A DNA stretch of 7,422 bases from Acetofilamentum sp. (GCA_020720565.1 DYOK01000131.1:1-7422); one strand, 5' to 3'; shown: positions 1 through 7,381, numbered from the stretch's first letter. Notes: generated from the sequence alone by a model not told the origin. A program made the numbers and translations.

Positions 1-5
1 AAACT

Positions 6-2867
6 ATGAGCAAACATTACTTACTTGTCCTGCTGCTAGCATTAATAGGGCTTAGCAGGATTTCGACAGCACAGACTGTCGATCAAAACTACATTGATGG
101 GCAAATCTATTTTGCGGTGTCGCACGACCTTTATTCCAAAATGGTTAAAACACACGGTACTACACTCAATCAAGTCGAATATTTTGACTTTCTGAACAAT
201 TTACAAAGTCAATTTGGGATTACAGGGGTTAAACAACCCTTTAGCAATCTTAAAGTGGAAAAAATTCAAAGAATTTTAAAAGTTTATTTTTCTGACATCA
301 ACAAGGTTGATCAGTTTTTGTCGGCACTAAAACAAGTATCTGGAGTATACAATGTGGAACGGGTACCGCTTTACAAATCCTTCGCTACGCCAAATGATCC
401 TTATTATGGAACGGTGTCGGGAGTAGACTGGAATTGGCATTTGGATGTAATCAATGCCTCTGGTGCTTGGGATATTGCATACGGTAATAACTCTGTTGCG
501 GTCGGTGTTGTAGATAATGCTATTCTTGAAACCCACGCTGATTTAGCTGCTGCAATTACAGCCAGTTACGATGGCGAATCGCAAACTACTGGAAGTTCGG
601 CTCCACCCTCAAATACTTATGAGTGGTCGCATGGGACGCATTGTGCCGGTTTAATAGGTGCTGTAACAAACAATAGTGTAGGAGTAGCTTCAATGGGAAG
701 TGGCGTAAACATTTATTCAGCCAAAGGAGGCCGAGATTCCGATGGCCAATTGTATTATCTTGCCGAAGGCCTAAATTGGATTATTACTCAACCCATTAAA
801 GTACTTTCTATGTCATTTGGCGGATATTCTTCTAGCCAAAATGAACAAGATTTCTATACACAACTCCATGATGATTTAGATATCGTATTATTAGCCGCAG
901 CAGCCAACGATGGTGTAACTGATATGGCATATCCAGCTGCTTACGATAATATTATTGCCGTTGCATCTACCGATCAAGACAATGGTCGTTCATCATTCTC
1001 GAATTATGGTTCATGGGTCGATATTGCTGCTCCTGGTGGGTCATCTAATCAAAATGTTCCTTTATTGAGTACTACCGCTTGTAATGCCACAGATGCATCT
1101 GCAGGTATAGCACCTTCAGATTACGGCATTTCTGGACAATACAATATTATGTCGGGAACTTCAATGGCTACGCCTTTAGCTGCTGGTTTGGTGGGGTTAA
1201 TGAGAAGTCATAATCCTGCTTTGACTGCTGACCAAATTGAGCAATGCTTATTCAATTCTTGTGTCAATGTGGGTACATTTGTAGAACACGGAAGAATTGA
1301 TGCTGCCGCTGCCATGGCATGCGTACATGCTACTTTAACTGGCGATCCCGTAGCTAATTTTACTTCAAATGTAACATCTTTAGTGGTAGATGGTCAAGTA
1401 ACTTTTACCGATGCTTCCTCCGACGGAGGAAATCCAATTACTTCTTGGGAGTGGACTTTTAATGGGGGATCTCCTGCTTCATATACAGGCCAAACACCTC
1501 CTGCTATCACCTATTCATCTGTAGGAACTTATGGTGTTAGTCTAACTGTAACAAATTCCAATAGCAGTGATGTTGAAACAAAAGTTGGATATATTGTAGT
1601 TACTGAAGAAGCTTTGGGTGCTTGGACACCTCAAGCCACTGGATTTGCAACTGCATCGAGAGGAATTAATCACATCTCGATTGTAGATGCAAATATTGCA
1701 TGGGCTGTTGCATATGATGGAACTAATACAGCAAACAATATTCGAGAGTTCACCAAAACCATCAATGGTGGAACGACTTGGACTGCCGGTAGTATGAATT
1801 TAGGAAGTACCACTTTAGCCATTTCGATGTTGGATGCGATTGATGCCAATAATGCTTATGTCGCAGTATATCCTACAAGTACAACTAAAGGAGGGATTTG
1901 GAAAACCGTTAATGGTGGTTCTAATTGGACCAAACAAACAACGGCCTCGTTCAATAACGCTTCTTCTTTTGCCAATGTGGTTTATTTCTTCGATGCTAAT
2001 AATGGTGTATGCATGGGAGACCCCATCAATAGTGAGTTCGAAATTTATACAACTACAAATGGAGGAACTACATGGACTCTTGTATCCGGAGCCAATATTC
2101 CAGCACCATTAACAGGAGAGTACGGTTATGTAGGCCAATTTGAGGCTATTGGCGACAATTTCTGGTTCACAACAAATAAAGGAAGAATCTACTACTCATC
2201 GGATAAAGGATTTAACTATCAAGTATTCCAATCACCCATTAGCGATTTCGGAAGTGAAACTACTAGCGGAGATATTTCTTTCAAAAATGCAACTACTGGT
2301 ATGTTGGTGGCCAGCACAGGAACTGTCTATAAAACAACTAATTCTGGAGCAAATTGGGTTACTATTACCCCAGTTGGAACTGTGTTTAAAGGCGGTGGCT
2401 TATGCTGGGTTGCGGGTGCCGATGTAATTTTTAGTACATCAGCGGCTTCTGGTACTGCTGGTTCTTCATATAGCGAAGATGCTGGAGCCACTTGGGTAAC
2501 CATTGACGATGAGCAACATTTAGATGTTGACTTTATCAATGTGAATACAGGATGGTCTGGATGGTTTAATACCGATGCTGTAACTAATGGAATTTGGAAA
2601 TGGGAACCAACCAATGTGAGTGTAAAACCAGTTATTGCAAATAACAGTGTGCTTATTTTCCCAAATCCTGCAACCGATTATATTACAATAAAAGGAAGCG
2701 ATTTGCAATCAGTTAGAATTATCGATTTAAATGGAAAAGTTATAAAATCGGTTACATTAAACCAAAACGAACAAAACATTGATATCAGTTCATTACAGAA
2801 AGGTATTTATGTTGTTAACCTTGTAGAAAAAGGAAAAGTTTCGGTTTACAAACTAATCAAAATGTAA
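6..2867 (+). CDS. Secreted S8 (subtilisin-like) serine protease with PKD domain, Asp-box propeller and T9SS type A sorting tail
   Basis: A 953-residue exported endopeptidase. Residues 1-22 form a signal peptide (basic start, Leu-rich core, STAQ cleavage region). Residues 23-125 look like an inhibitory propeptide. The S8 domain spans about 128-445: catalytic Asp170 (VGVVDNAI), His209 (SHGTHCAG), oxyanion Asn301 (AAANDG) and Ser386 (SGTSMATP), so it should be active. The Asp motif reads DNA rather than the usual DTG. A PKD-like domain covers about 446-534 (ITSWEWTF, VGTYGVSLTV). Residues 540-868 carry six Asp-box-like repeats, probably a BNR/YCF48-type beta-propeller for binding substrate or surface. 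Residues 873-953 match the T9SS type A tail (FPNPATDYITI, DLNGKVI, QKGIYVV), implying Sec export, then T9SS transport and cell-surface anchoring or release. The ATG at 6 fits the signal peptide, but only five upstream bases are visible. A terminator follows the stop, so the gene ends its own transcript. The substrate is unknown. Confidence 0.95.
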   Translation: MSKHYLLVLLLALIGLSRISTAQTVDQNYIDGQIYFAVSHDLYSKMVKTHGTTLNQVEYFDFLNNLQSQFGITGVKQPFSNLKVEKIQRILKVYFSDINKVDQFLSALKQVSGVYNVERVPLYKSFATPNDPYYGTVSGVDWNWHLDVINASGAWDIAYGNNSVAVGVVDNAILETHADLAAAITASYDGESQTTGSSAPPSNTYEWSHGTHCAGLIGAVTNNSVGVASMGSGVNIYSAKGGRDSDGQLYYLAEGLNWIITQPIKVLSMSFGGYSSSQNEQDFYTQLHDDLDIVLLAAAANDGVTDMAYPAAYDNIIAVASTDQDNGRSSFSNYGSWVDIAAPGGSSNQNVPLLSTTACNATDASAGIAPSDYGISGQYNIMSGTSMATPLAAGLVGLMRSHNPALTADQIEQCLFNSCVNVGTFVEHGRIDAAAAMACVHATLTGDPVANFTSNVTSLVVDGQVTFTDASSDGGNPITSWEWTFNGGSPASYTGQTPPAITYSSVGTYGVSLTVTNSNSSDVETKVGYIVVTEEALGAWTPQATGFATASRGINHISIVDANIAWAVAYDGTNTANNIREFTKTINGGTTWTAGSMNLGSTTLAISMLDAIDANNAYVAVYPTSTTKGGIWKTVNGGSNWTKQTTASFNNASSFANVVYFFDANNGVCMGDPINSEFEIYTTTNGGTTWTLVSGANIPAPLTGEYGYVGQFEAIGDNFWFTTNKGRIYYSSDKGFNYQVFQSPISDFGSETTSGDISFKNATTGMLVASTGTVYKTTNSGANWVTITPVGTVFKGGGLCWVAGADVIFSTSAASGTAGSSYSEDAGATWVTIDDEQHLDVDFINVNTGWSGWFNTDAVTNGIWKWEPTNVSVKPVIANNSVLIFPNPATDYITIKGSDLQSVRIIDLNGKVIKSVTLNQNEQNIDISSLQKGIYVVNLVEKGKVSVYKLIKM
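1758..2495 (+). repeat. Six Asp-box (BNR/YCF48-like) repeats in the protease gene
   Basis: The protein motif [ST]x[DN]xGxx[WY] recurs at residues 585-592 (TINGGTTW), 634-641 (TVNGGSNW), 683-690 (TTNGGTTW), 731-738 (SSDKGFNY), 777-784 (TTNSGANW) and 823-830 (YSEDAGATW region). Spacing is about 46-50 residues, the usual size of a propeller blade. The first three also look alike in DNA (aatggtgg or aatggagg followed by a tgga-containing stretch), which suggests internal duplication. The fourth and sixth copies are the most diverged. Asp-box turns mark beta-propellers of the sialidase, sortilin and YCF48 type; the blade count of this one is inferred, not proven. Confidence 0.8.
2622..2864 (+). 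other. T9SS type A C-terminal sorting domain (part of the protease CDS)
   Basis: The last 81 codons of the protease gene encode a small Ig-like tail with the hallmarks of the Por secretion-tail family: an FPNPATDYITI opening strand, DLNGKVI in the middle, then IDISSLQKGIYVV and a short basic end (YKLIKM). In Bacteroidota this tail directs cargo through the type IX translocon and is normally removed by the PorU sortase during surface attachment. It is the clearest taxonomic marker in the window and implies that the host carries a T9SS elsewhere. Confidence 0.93.
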
Positions 2868-2892
2868 TTGATTCTTTCTCGATAAAATTAAG

Positions 2893-2918
2893 GCACTCCA
2901 ATTTGGAGTGCTTTTTTT
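2893..2918 (+). terminator. Intrinsic terminator of the protease gene
   Basis: A perfect 8-bp stem (GCACTCCA at 2893-2900, TGGAGTGC at 2904-2911) closes a 3-nt loop and is followed at once by seven T (2912-2918). It begins 25 bases after the protease stop codon and precedes the promoter candidate of the next gene. It therefore separates the protease and sensor-phosphatase transcripts. The A-rich left flank might give weak termination from the other side, but no minus-strand gene is visible there. Confidence 0.93.
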
Positions 2919-2944
2919 ATTATCAAATTTTCATTCCCAATCAC

Positions 2945-2978
2945 TTCGTTTTATAAATAAATACTATCTTTACTTTTG
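2945..2978 (+). promoter_or_regulatory. Candidate Bacteroidota-type promoter of the sensor-phosphatase gene
   Basis: TACTTTTG at 2971-2978 matches the Bacteroidota -7 consensus TAnnTTTG exactly. About 20 nt upstream lies a T-rich TTCGTT (2945-2950), a poor match to the -33 TTTG/TTG element. Transcription would start near 2985, giving a leader of about 35 nt before the ATG at 3020. The position, downstream of the terminator and just before the gene, supports it; the weak -33 element limits confidence. No operator-like dyad is evident nearby. Confidence 0.6.
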
Positions 2979-3019
2979 AAGAATAAATTTGGAGCATTGT
3001 ATTTGAATAAGAATTTCTG

Positions 3020-6000
3020 ATGCATCTGAATTTAATACATTTAACTTTTATTGAAAAGGATTTGAGTATTTCGACAAAATATATTGTACTTATTTTTTTA
3101 ATAGGTCTTTCGATTTTGACATACGCACAAGAAAAAGAACTTGTGTTCAGTCATTATGGTGTAGAAGATGGTTTGTCGCAAAGCGAGGGTAACTGTGTTT
3201 TTCAAGATAGTAGAGGTTTAATATGGATTGGAACACAAGCGGGCTTGAATCGATTCGATGGTAAAACTTTTATTTCTTACGACAAAAACCCGCTCGATCC
3301 CAATTCTATATCTTCGAGTTGGGTATACGCTATTGCCGAAGATAAGGAAGGTAATTTATGGCTAGGAACCCAGAATGGATTGAATAAATTTAATCCAAGC
3401 ACAGGACAGTTTACCCATTACTTGACTAACCCCGATGAACTAAAAGAAAAAGAATCGATTAATGTTTATGCTGTTTTATATGTGAATGGTGTAATTTGGA
3501 TAAAAACAGATTATACTATTTCAAAATTTTTACCAAAAGAAAATCGCTTTGTGCATTACTCACATAAAAAGGAAGACTATTTTTCTAAACCCAAAATTGA
3601 ATTCAGCCTACCAATTATTAAAAGTGATGATGGTATTTGGGCAGGATCGTCGTTTGGTCTTCAGTTTTATTCTTTTGAGCACGATCAAGTTAAAACTTTT
3701 CTACATGTACCTGATGATATAAGGAGCATTCCGGACGACTATGTAACTGCCATTGCAAAAGATAATTCGAATAACTTATTTATTGGAACTGAAAATGGCA
3801 TTGCCCATTTTGATTCTTATTCAAAAAAATGCCGACCAAAACTTACTGATGAACTTAATGCTATTTTAGATCAGGTGGGCAATCGTCATGTGTCGGGTAT
3901 TGTATATGTCGAAAATGGGCACAGTCGAGAATTGTTAATTTCAACTTTTGGAGGAGGACTTGTCGTTTATGATATTATTCATAAAACTTACAATATTTAT
4001 CGAGAGGATGTTAGTAATCCACAAAGTTTAGCCTATAATCGAATTAAGTCACTTTTTAGAGACCAATCGGGTAATCTATGGCTGGGCTTAAACGGAAAGG
4101 GTGTCGACAAGTCATCGCCAAATGGCATCAAGTTTATGGCATACAGAAATAGTGGGAATTCGGGCGTCAAATTGAGCGATAATATGATAGCCTCACTTTA
4201 TGCCAATCAATCGGATATCTGGGTTGGAACATGGGGCGCAGGTTTGAATATTATGGACAGAAAGACAAAAGACGTTACGATTATTAACACCAAAGGACCA
4301 ACAGGGCAACGTATTGTCGACGACCATGTGCATACCATTTTTAAAGATGATAATGCACGTATTTGGCTAGGTACCAGAAATGGAATTTCGATTTATGTCG
4401 AATCGACCCAACAGTTTTACAGTTTCGAAGAATATTTCGGGGTCGATTTACCCGATAATATGTCGAATGCAAGGATTAATGTGATTGAAGCCCATAGTGC
4501 CAACGAGGTGTTTTTAGGATCGTCGAAGGGGTTCTGTTTTTTTAATTTACTAACTAAAAAATTCGAAATAGGAAAAGGTAATCAAGGTCAGACACTTAGT
4601 TCAATAGTGTATGATTTCTATTCCGATCAAAATGCTTTTTGGGTGGCAACTGAAACAGGATTTTATAAATTCTCGTTGGCTAAGAAATTTCTCAAAGTAT
4701 TTAAAACCAAAGAAAATCTTCAGAAAAATGCCGAAGGTGTTTATAATGTGCCCAATTCCTCTACCATTTATGATATTGCTAAAGATAAATATGGCAATTT
4801 TTGGTTAGCTACCCAAAGTGGACTCAATAAATTTGACCCCAAAAAAGAAACCTATAAGTATTATACCAAAGAAAATAATGGTTTACCAGACAATACCATA
4901 TACGAATTGCTCATGTACAATGGGCTTAAATTGTGGTTTAGTACCAATAGGGGGTTAGGATTGTTAAATGTACAAAACGATTCCCTTAAAACATACACTA
5001 ATGCTGACGGTTTGCAAAGTCTGGAATTTAACAATGGGGCTAGTTATCATAGTTCATTAGGCGAATTTTTGTTTGGAGGGCTTAATGGTTTTAATGTGTT
5101 TTTCCCCGATTCGATTCGTGAAAATTCGAACAAACCAGTCACTACTTTTCTGTCATTTACATTAATCGATAAAAATGGAAAAATAATTATCAATCCATTA
5201 TTTGGGGTCGATAAAATTCACATGTCGTACGACGATAACTCTGTTAAAATTTATTTTGCGGCACTCGAATACACCAACCCAACCAAGAATAGTTATCAAT
5301 ATAAATTAGATGGTTTGAACGATACTTGGGTTAACTTGGAACAACAAAACTCTGTCTTTTTCCCATCGCTCAATCCCGGTGAGTATACTCTTAGGATTCG
5401 TGGATCTAATAACGACCAAATATGGGGAGATGAAGTGACGGTATCTATTGTGGTGTCTTATCCCATTTATGCCAATATCTGGGCCTATTTATTCTATTTT
5501 TTGATTGTTGTATTAATCATTTATCGAATCTGGAGAACTAACAGAAACGAAAAGCTTAAAACCAACGAAGATATCCGTAACAAACAGATGCTTAATTTGC
5601 AGCTCGAACGTCAAAAAAGCGAAATCGATGTCCAACATACGGCCATGCGCGATAGTATCAATTACGCCAAACACATACAAGAGGCCATGTTACCTTCGGA
5701 GTATTTGTTAAAAAAGTTACTCCCCAATTCTTTTGTACTTTATATGACAAAAGATATTGTAAGTGGCGATTTTTATTGGATTGCTCAAAGAGGAAACAAA
5801 ACATTTATTGCAGCTGTCGATTGTACAGGGCATGGTGTGCCAGGTGCCTTTATGTCGATAATTGGGTTCGATTTGCTTAAAAACATTGTTCGAGAACGAG
5901 GCGTCGAAGATCCATCAGAGATTTTGAACCAACTGAATTATGGAGTGAGCGATACATTCCGTAAAAGCAATACCGATACTCAAAAAGTTCGCGATGGAAT

Positions 6001-6400
6001 GGATATGGCACTTTGCGTAATTGATCATACCAAGCATACTGTTGAATTTTCAGGAGCGATCAACCCAATGGTGTTGATTCGTGATGGCTCGATTTCATTG
6101 CTTAAAGGGAATCGTTTTTCGATTGGGTCTTTTAACGACGACGAAAACAATAAATTCGAAAAACATACCATTCAATACAAAGCGGGCGATTGTTTTTATA
6201 TGTTTTCCGATGGTTATGCCGATCAATTTGGAGGTCCATTTGCTAAGAAATTTAAACAAAAACGCTTCTTGCATTTGCTTTTGAATATCCATCATCTTCC
6301 TATGGAAAAACAGAAATATGAGTTAAAAGAAAATTTTAATCAGTGGCGCGATCAGATTGAGCAAGTCGACGATGTTTTGGTTATCGGTTTTAAATTGTAA
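3020..6400 (+). CDS. Transmembrane Reg_prop/Y_Y_Y sensor fused to a SpoIIE-type PP2C Ser/Thr phosphatase
   Basis: An 1126-residue one-component transmembrane signalling protein. A hydrophobic export signal (about 20-36, ending LTYAQ) leads into a periplasmic region with fourteen Reg_prop-like blades (59-696; e.g. GLIWIGTQAGLNRFDG). A Y_Y_Y domain follows (about 738-813; YQYKLDGLNDTW, PGEYTLRIRGSN), then one membrane helix (about 817-837) and a charged helical linker ending in RDSINYAKHIQEAMLPS (877-893). The cytoplasmic phosphatase (about 900-1126) keeps the family's metal-site motifs: SGDFYW (Asp917), DCTGHGVPG (Asp934), DGMD (992-995), FSDGYADQFGG (Asp1064) and DD at 1117-1118. The sensor half resembles hybrid two-component sensors, but there is no histidine kinase, receiver or AraC domain; output should be dephosphorylation of a Ser/Thr-phosphoprotein. 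Ligand and target are unknown. The ATG at 3020 gives an unusually long N-region; an in-frame TTG at 3062 would give a classic signal peptide. The 66-base gap to the next gene suggests possible co-transcription. Confidence 0.94.
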   Translation: MHLNLIHLTFIEKDLSISTKYIVLIFLIGLSILTYAQEKELVFSHYGVEDGLSQSEGNCVFQDSRGLIWIGTQAGLNRFDGKTFISYDKNPLDPNSISSSWVYAIAEDKEGNLWLGTQNGLNKFNPSTGQFTHYLTNPDELKEKESINVYAVLYVNGVIWIKTDYTISKFLPKENRFVHYSHKKEDYFSKPKIEFSLPIIKSDDGIWAGSSFGLQFYSFEHDQVKTFLHVPDDIRSIPDDYVTAIAKDNSNNLFIGTENGIAHFDSYSKKCRPKLTDELNAILDQVGNRHVSGIVYVENGHSRELLISTFGGGLVVYDIIHKTYNIYREDVSNPQSLAYNRIKSLFRDQSGNLWLGLNGKGVDKSSPNGIKFMAYRNSGNSGVKLSDNMIASLYANQSDIWVGTWGAGLNIMDRKTKDVTIINTKGPTGQRIVDDHVHTIFKDDNARIWLGTRNGISIYVESTQQFYSFEEYFGVDLPDNMSNARINVIEAHSANEVFLGSSKGFCFFNLLTKKFEIGKGNQGQTLSSIVYDFYSDQNAFWVATETGFYKFSLAKKFLKVFKTKENLQKNAEGVYNVPNSSTIYDIAKDKYGNFWLATQSGLNKFDPKKETYKYYTKENNGLPDNTIYELLMYNGLKLWFSTNRGLGLLNVQNDSLKTYTNADGLQSLEFNNGASYHSSLGEFLFGGLNGFNVFFPDSIRENSNKPVTTFLSFTLIDKNGKIIINPLFGVDKIHMSYDDNSVKIYFAALEYTNPTKNSYQYKLDGLNDTWVNLEQQNSVFFPSLNPGEYTLRIRGSNNDQIWGDEVTVSIVVSYPIYANIWAYLFYFLIVVLIIYRIWRTNRNEKLKTNEDIRNKQMLNLQLERQKSEIDVQHTAMRDSINYAKHIQEAMLPSEYLLKKLLPNSFVLYMTKDIVSGDFYWIAQRGNKTFIAAVDCTGHGVPGAFMSIIGFDLLKNIVRERGVEDPSEILNQLNYGVSDTFRKSNTDTQKVRDGMDMALCVIDHTKHTVEFSGAINPMVLIRDGSISLLKGNRFSIGSFNDDENNKFEKHTIQYKAGDCFYMFSDGYADQFGGPFAKKFKQKRFLHLLLNIHHLPMEKQKYELKENFNQWRDQIEQVDDVLVIGFKL
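3194..5107 (+). repeat. Fourteen Reg_prop-like propeller repeats in the sensor gene
   Basis: Repeat cores with the pattern (D)xxGxxWxGTxxGLxxFxx start near residues 59, 104, 152, 202, 245, 303, 345, 393, 440, 489, 533, 586, 630 and 679. Blades 1, 2, 7, 9 and 12 are close to consensus (for example NLWLGTQNGLNKF, NFWLATQSGLNKF). Blades 3, 4, 6, 10 and 14 are degenerate and were placed by spacing and the conserved hydrophobic pattern. Fourteen fits two seven-bladed propellers, the arrangement known in the periplasmic halves of Bacteroides hybrid two-component sensors. The blade count comes from reading by eye; one or two weak blades could be wrong. Confidence 0.78.
5717..6397 (+). other. SpoIIE/PP2C phosphatase domain (part of the sensor CDS)
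   Basis: Residues 900-1126 form the catalytic output. The acidic residues expected to hold the metal cluster are all present: Asp917 after the SG turn, Asp934 in DCTGHG, Asp1064 in FSDGYAD, and the final DD pair at 1117-1118 just before the C-terminal VLVIGFKL strand. The FSGAINPMVLIRDG strand pair (1010-1023) is also typical of the family. The preceding IQEAMLPS helix is the usual linker of membrane-tethered SpoIIE/RsbU-like enzymes and probably transmits the signal by rearranging a dimer. Nothing is missing, so I expect an active enzyme. Confidence 0.92.
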
Positions 6401-6466
6401 TGCCATTCGACCATTTACTGTTTATTTTTTCAAGAACTTTTACAATCACCTAAATTTACAATTTTT

Positions 6467-7336
6467 ATGAAAAAAATATATTTTCCTTTCTTAATATCGA
6501 TACTGTTCTTATATTCTTGCCATTCTAAAGTTGAATTGCTAGAGGGAGCCGATACCAACCAAAAACCAATGTTGCTTTTTATTTCATCGGAAATAATGGG
6601 GCCTAACTCTAAATTAAACTTGAATGATTTTCAGAAAATGCATGCCTCTTTTTATATCGATAACCCAGAAGCGATTAAAGCATTAAAGCAAAAATGGGTA
6701 TTTAATGCATTGGAAATCCCCGAACAATTCGAAGCCAACTATCAGGTAATTTATACAGAAGATGGCCAATTCCGTAGTCAAACAGGAGTCGATATACAAG
6801 CTAATATTGCTATTGGTGGGTTTGGACCTAGCGAATTCGATTTAAGTGCACTCGAGTCGTTTAAAAACCATTTTAAACCGTTAAATTACAAATTTTTAAG
6901 CTTTGATTCTTTGCAACATGCTCGTAGGTTTTTTCAGAACATTAAGGCATTCAATTGGATTTTACCAACTGCCAATTTACAAGAATATTTACAATGGGGT
7001 TCGTTTAATGGAGAATGTATTGTCCAAATTAATAATGCCCAGTTTGCTCGTGACAAAGACGTCGAAAAAGCATTAAAAGATTATATGCCAAAACGATTTA
7101 TTAACGATACAGTTTATTACAAATTATTTAGATTCACTCCCGAAAATAGCACAGTTCGTATTTGTTCCAATGCTGATTTGTCATCAAAATTCCCACCTGA
7201 GTTTAAAGTAGCGATTCCTTGGAAATCATACCAAAATATTATTATTCCTTTGATACATTTCGACGAAGTTAAATTAAACCAAATATTAAAATCGGATACC
7301 ACTCTGAACTTTAAAGTACTTGATAAGATTGAATAA
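6467..7336 (+). CDS. Putative lipoprotein of unknown function
   Basis: A 289-residue protein with a lipoprotein signal: MKK, a hydrophobic stretch (residues 4-16), then the lipobox LYSC with Cys18 as the predicted acylation site. The mature part has no family I recognise, no T9SS tail and no further membrane helix. It looks globular and mixed alpha/beta: a strand at 35-40 (MLLFIS), a lysine- and aromatic-rich helix near 68-80, a Gly-rich turn (IAIGGFGPSEFD, 114-125), a possible helix 148-160 (LQHARRFFQNIKAF), and strands around 182-188 and 245-263. Cysteines remain only at 184 and 233. The ATG at 6467 is chosen because it gives a textbook lipoprotein signal; no Shine-Dalgarno is visible, as is common in this phylum. 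The gene sits 66 bases after the sensor-phosphatase with no hairpin between, so it may be its co-transcribed partner. That link is positional only. Confidence 0.85.
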   Translation: MKKIYFPFLISILFLYSCHSKVELLEGADTNQKPMLLFISSEIMGPNSKLNLNDFQKMHASFYIDNPEAIKALKQKWVFNALEIPEQFEANYQVIYTEDGQFRSQTGVDIQANIAIGGFGPSEFDLSALESFKNHFKPLNYKFLSFDSLQHARRFFQNIKAFNWILPTANLQEYLQWGSFNGECIVQINNAQFARDKDVEKALKDYMPKRFINDTVYYKLFRFTPENSTVRICSNADLSSKFPPEFKVAIPWKSYQNIIIPLIHFDEVKLNQILKSDTTLNFKVLDKIE

Positions 7337-7358
7337 AATCCATTGTGTTCATAGTTGA

Positions 7359-7373
7359 TAACTTTGCAAGTTA
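7359..7373 (+). promoter_or_regulatory. -7-like box TAACTTTG inside a 15-bp palindrome
   Basis: TAACTTTG (7359-7366) matches the Bacteroidota TAnnTTTG -7 element exactly and lies 23 bases after the lipoprotein stop codon, where a promoter for a downstream gene would be expected. The same bases form a perfect dyad, TAACTT-TGC-AAGTTA (7359-7373), which could be a repressor site over the promoter or chance. No convincing -33 element is found: the nearest TTG (7343-7345) is only 13 nt upstream of the box, whereas about 19-21 is usual. The spacing weakens the promoter call. Confidence 0.4.
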
Positions 7374-7381
7374 AGTCGTCA

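Noticed and set aside
1834..2427. Two further plus-strand open frames of about 92 and 95 codons inside the protease gene
   Set aside because: They are out-of-frame readings of the Asp-box repeats; the real frame continues unbroken to the T9SS tail, so no frameshift is needed.
1758..2495. Tandem DNA repeats suggesting a CRISPR or other array
   Set aside because: The repeated bases encode Asp-box blades in frame, are diverged, and vary in spacing; this is protein repeat structure.
2327..2614. Minus-strand open frame of 95 codons within the protease gene
   Set aside because: It lies wholly opposite the Asp-box region; the composition is typical of a shadow frame and no start signal or domain is visible.
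3020..6400. Identification as PorZ or another T9SS component because of the double propeller
   Set aside because: PorZ-type proteins end in a T9SS sorting domain and have no membrane-linked phosphatase. This protein has a Y_Y_Y domain, a membrane helix and a SpoIIE domain instead.
3020..6400. Histidine kinase output, as in hybrid two-component sensors
   Set aside because: No H-box, N-box or G-box motif, receiver or AraC domain is present after the membrane helix; the C-terminus matches SpoIIE/PP2C throughout.
6451..6458. TAAATTTA as a -7 box for the lipoprotein gene
   Set aside because: It misses the final G of TAnnTTTG, has no -33 partner, and lies only 8 bases before the ATG, which would make the message nearly leaderless. 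In such AT-rich DNA it is likely chance.
6401..6466. Terminator between the sensor-phosphatase and the lipoprotein gene
   Set aside because: There is a run of six T (6425-6430) but no stem before it that I could find.
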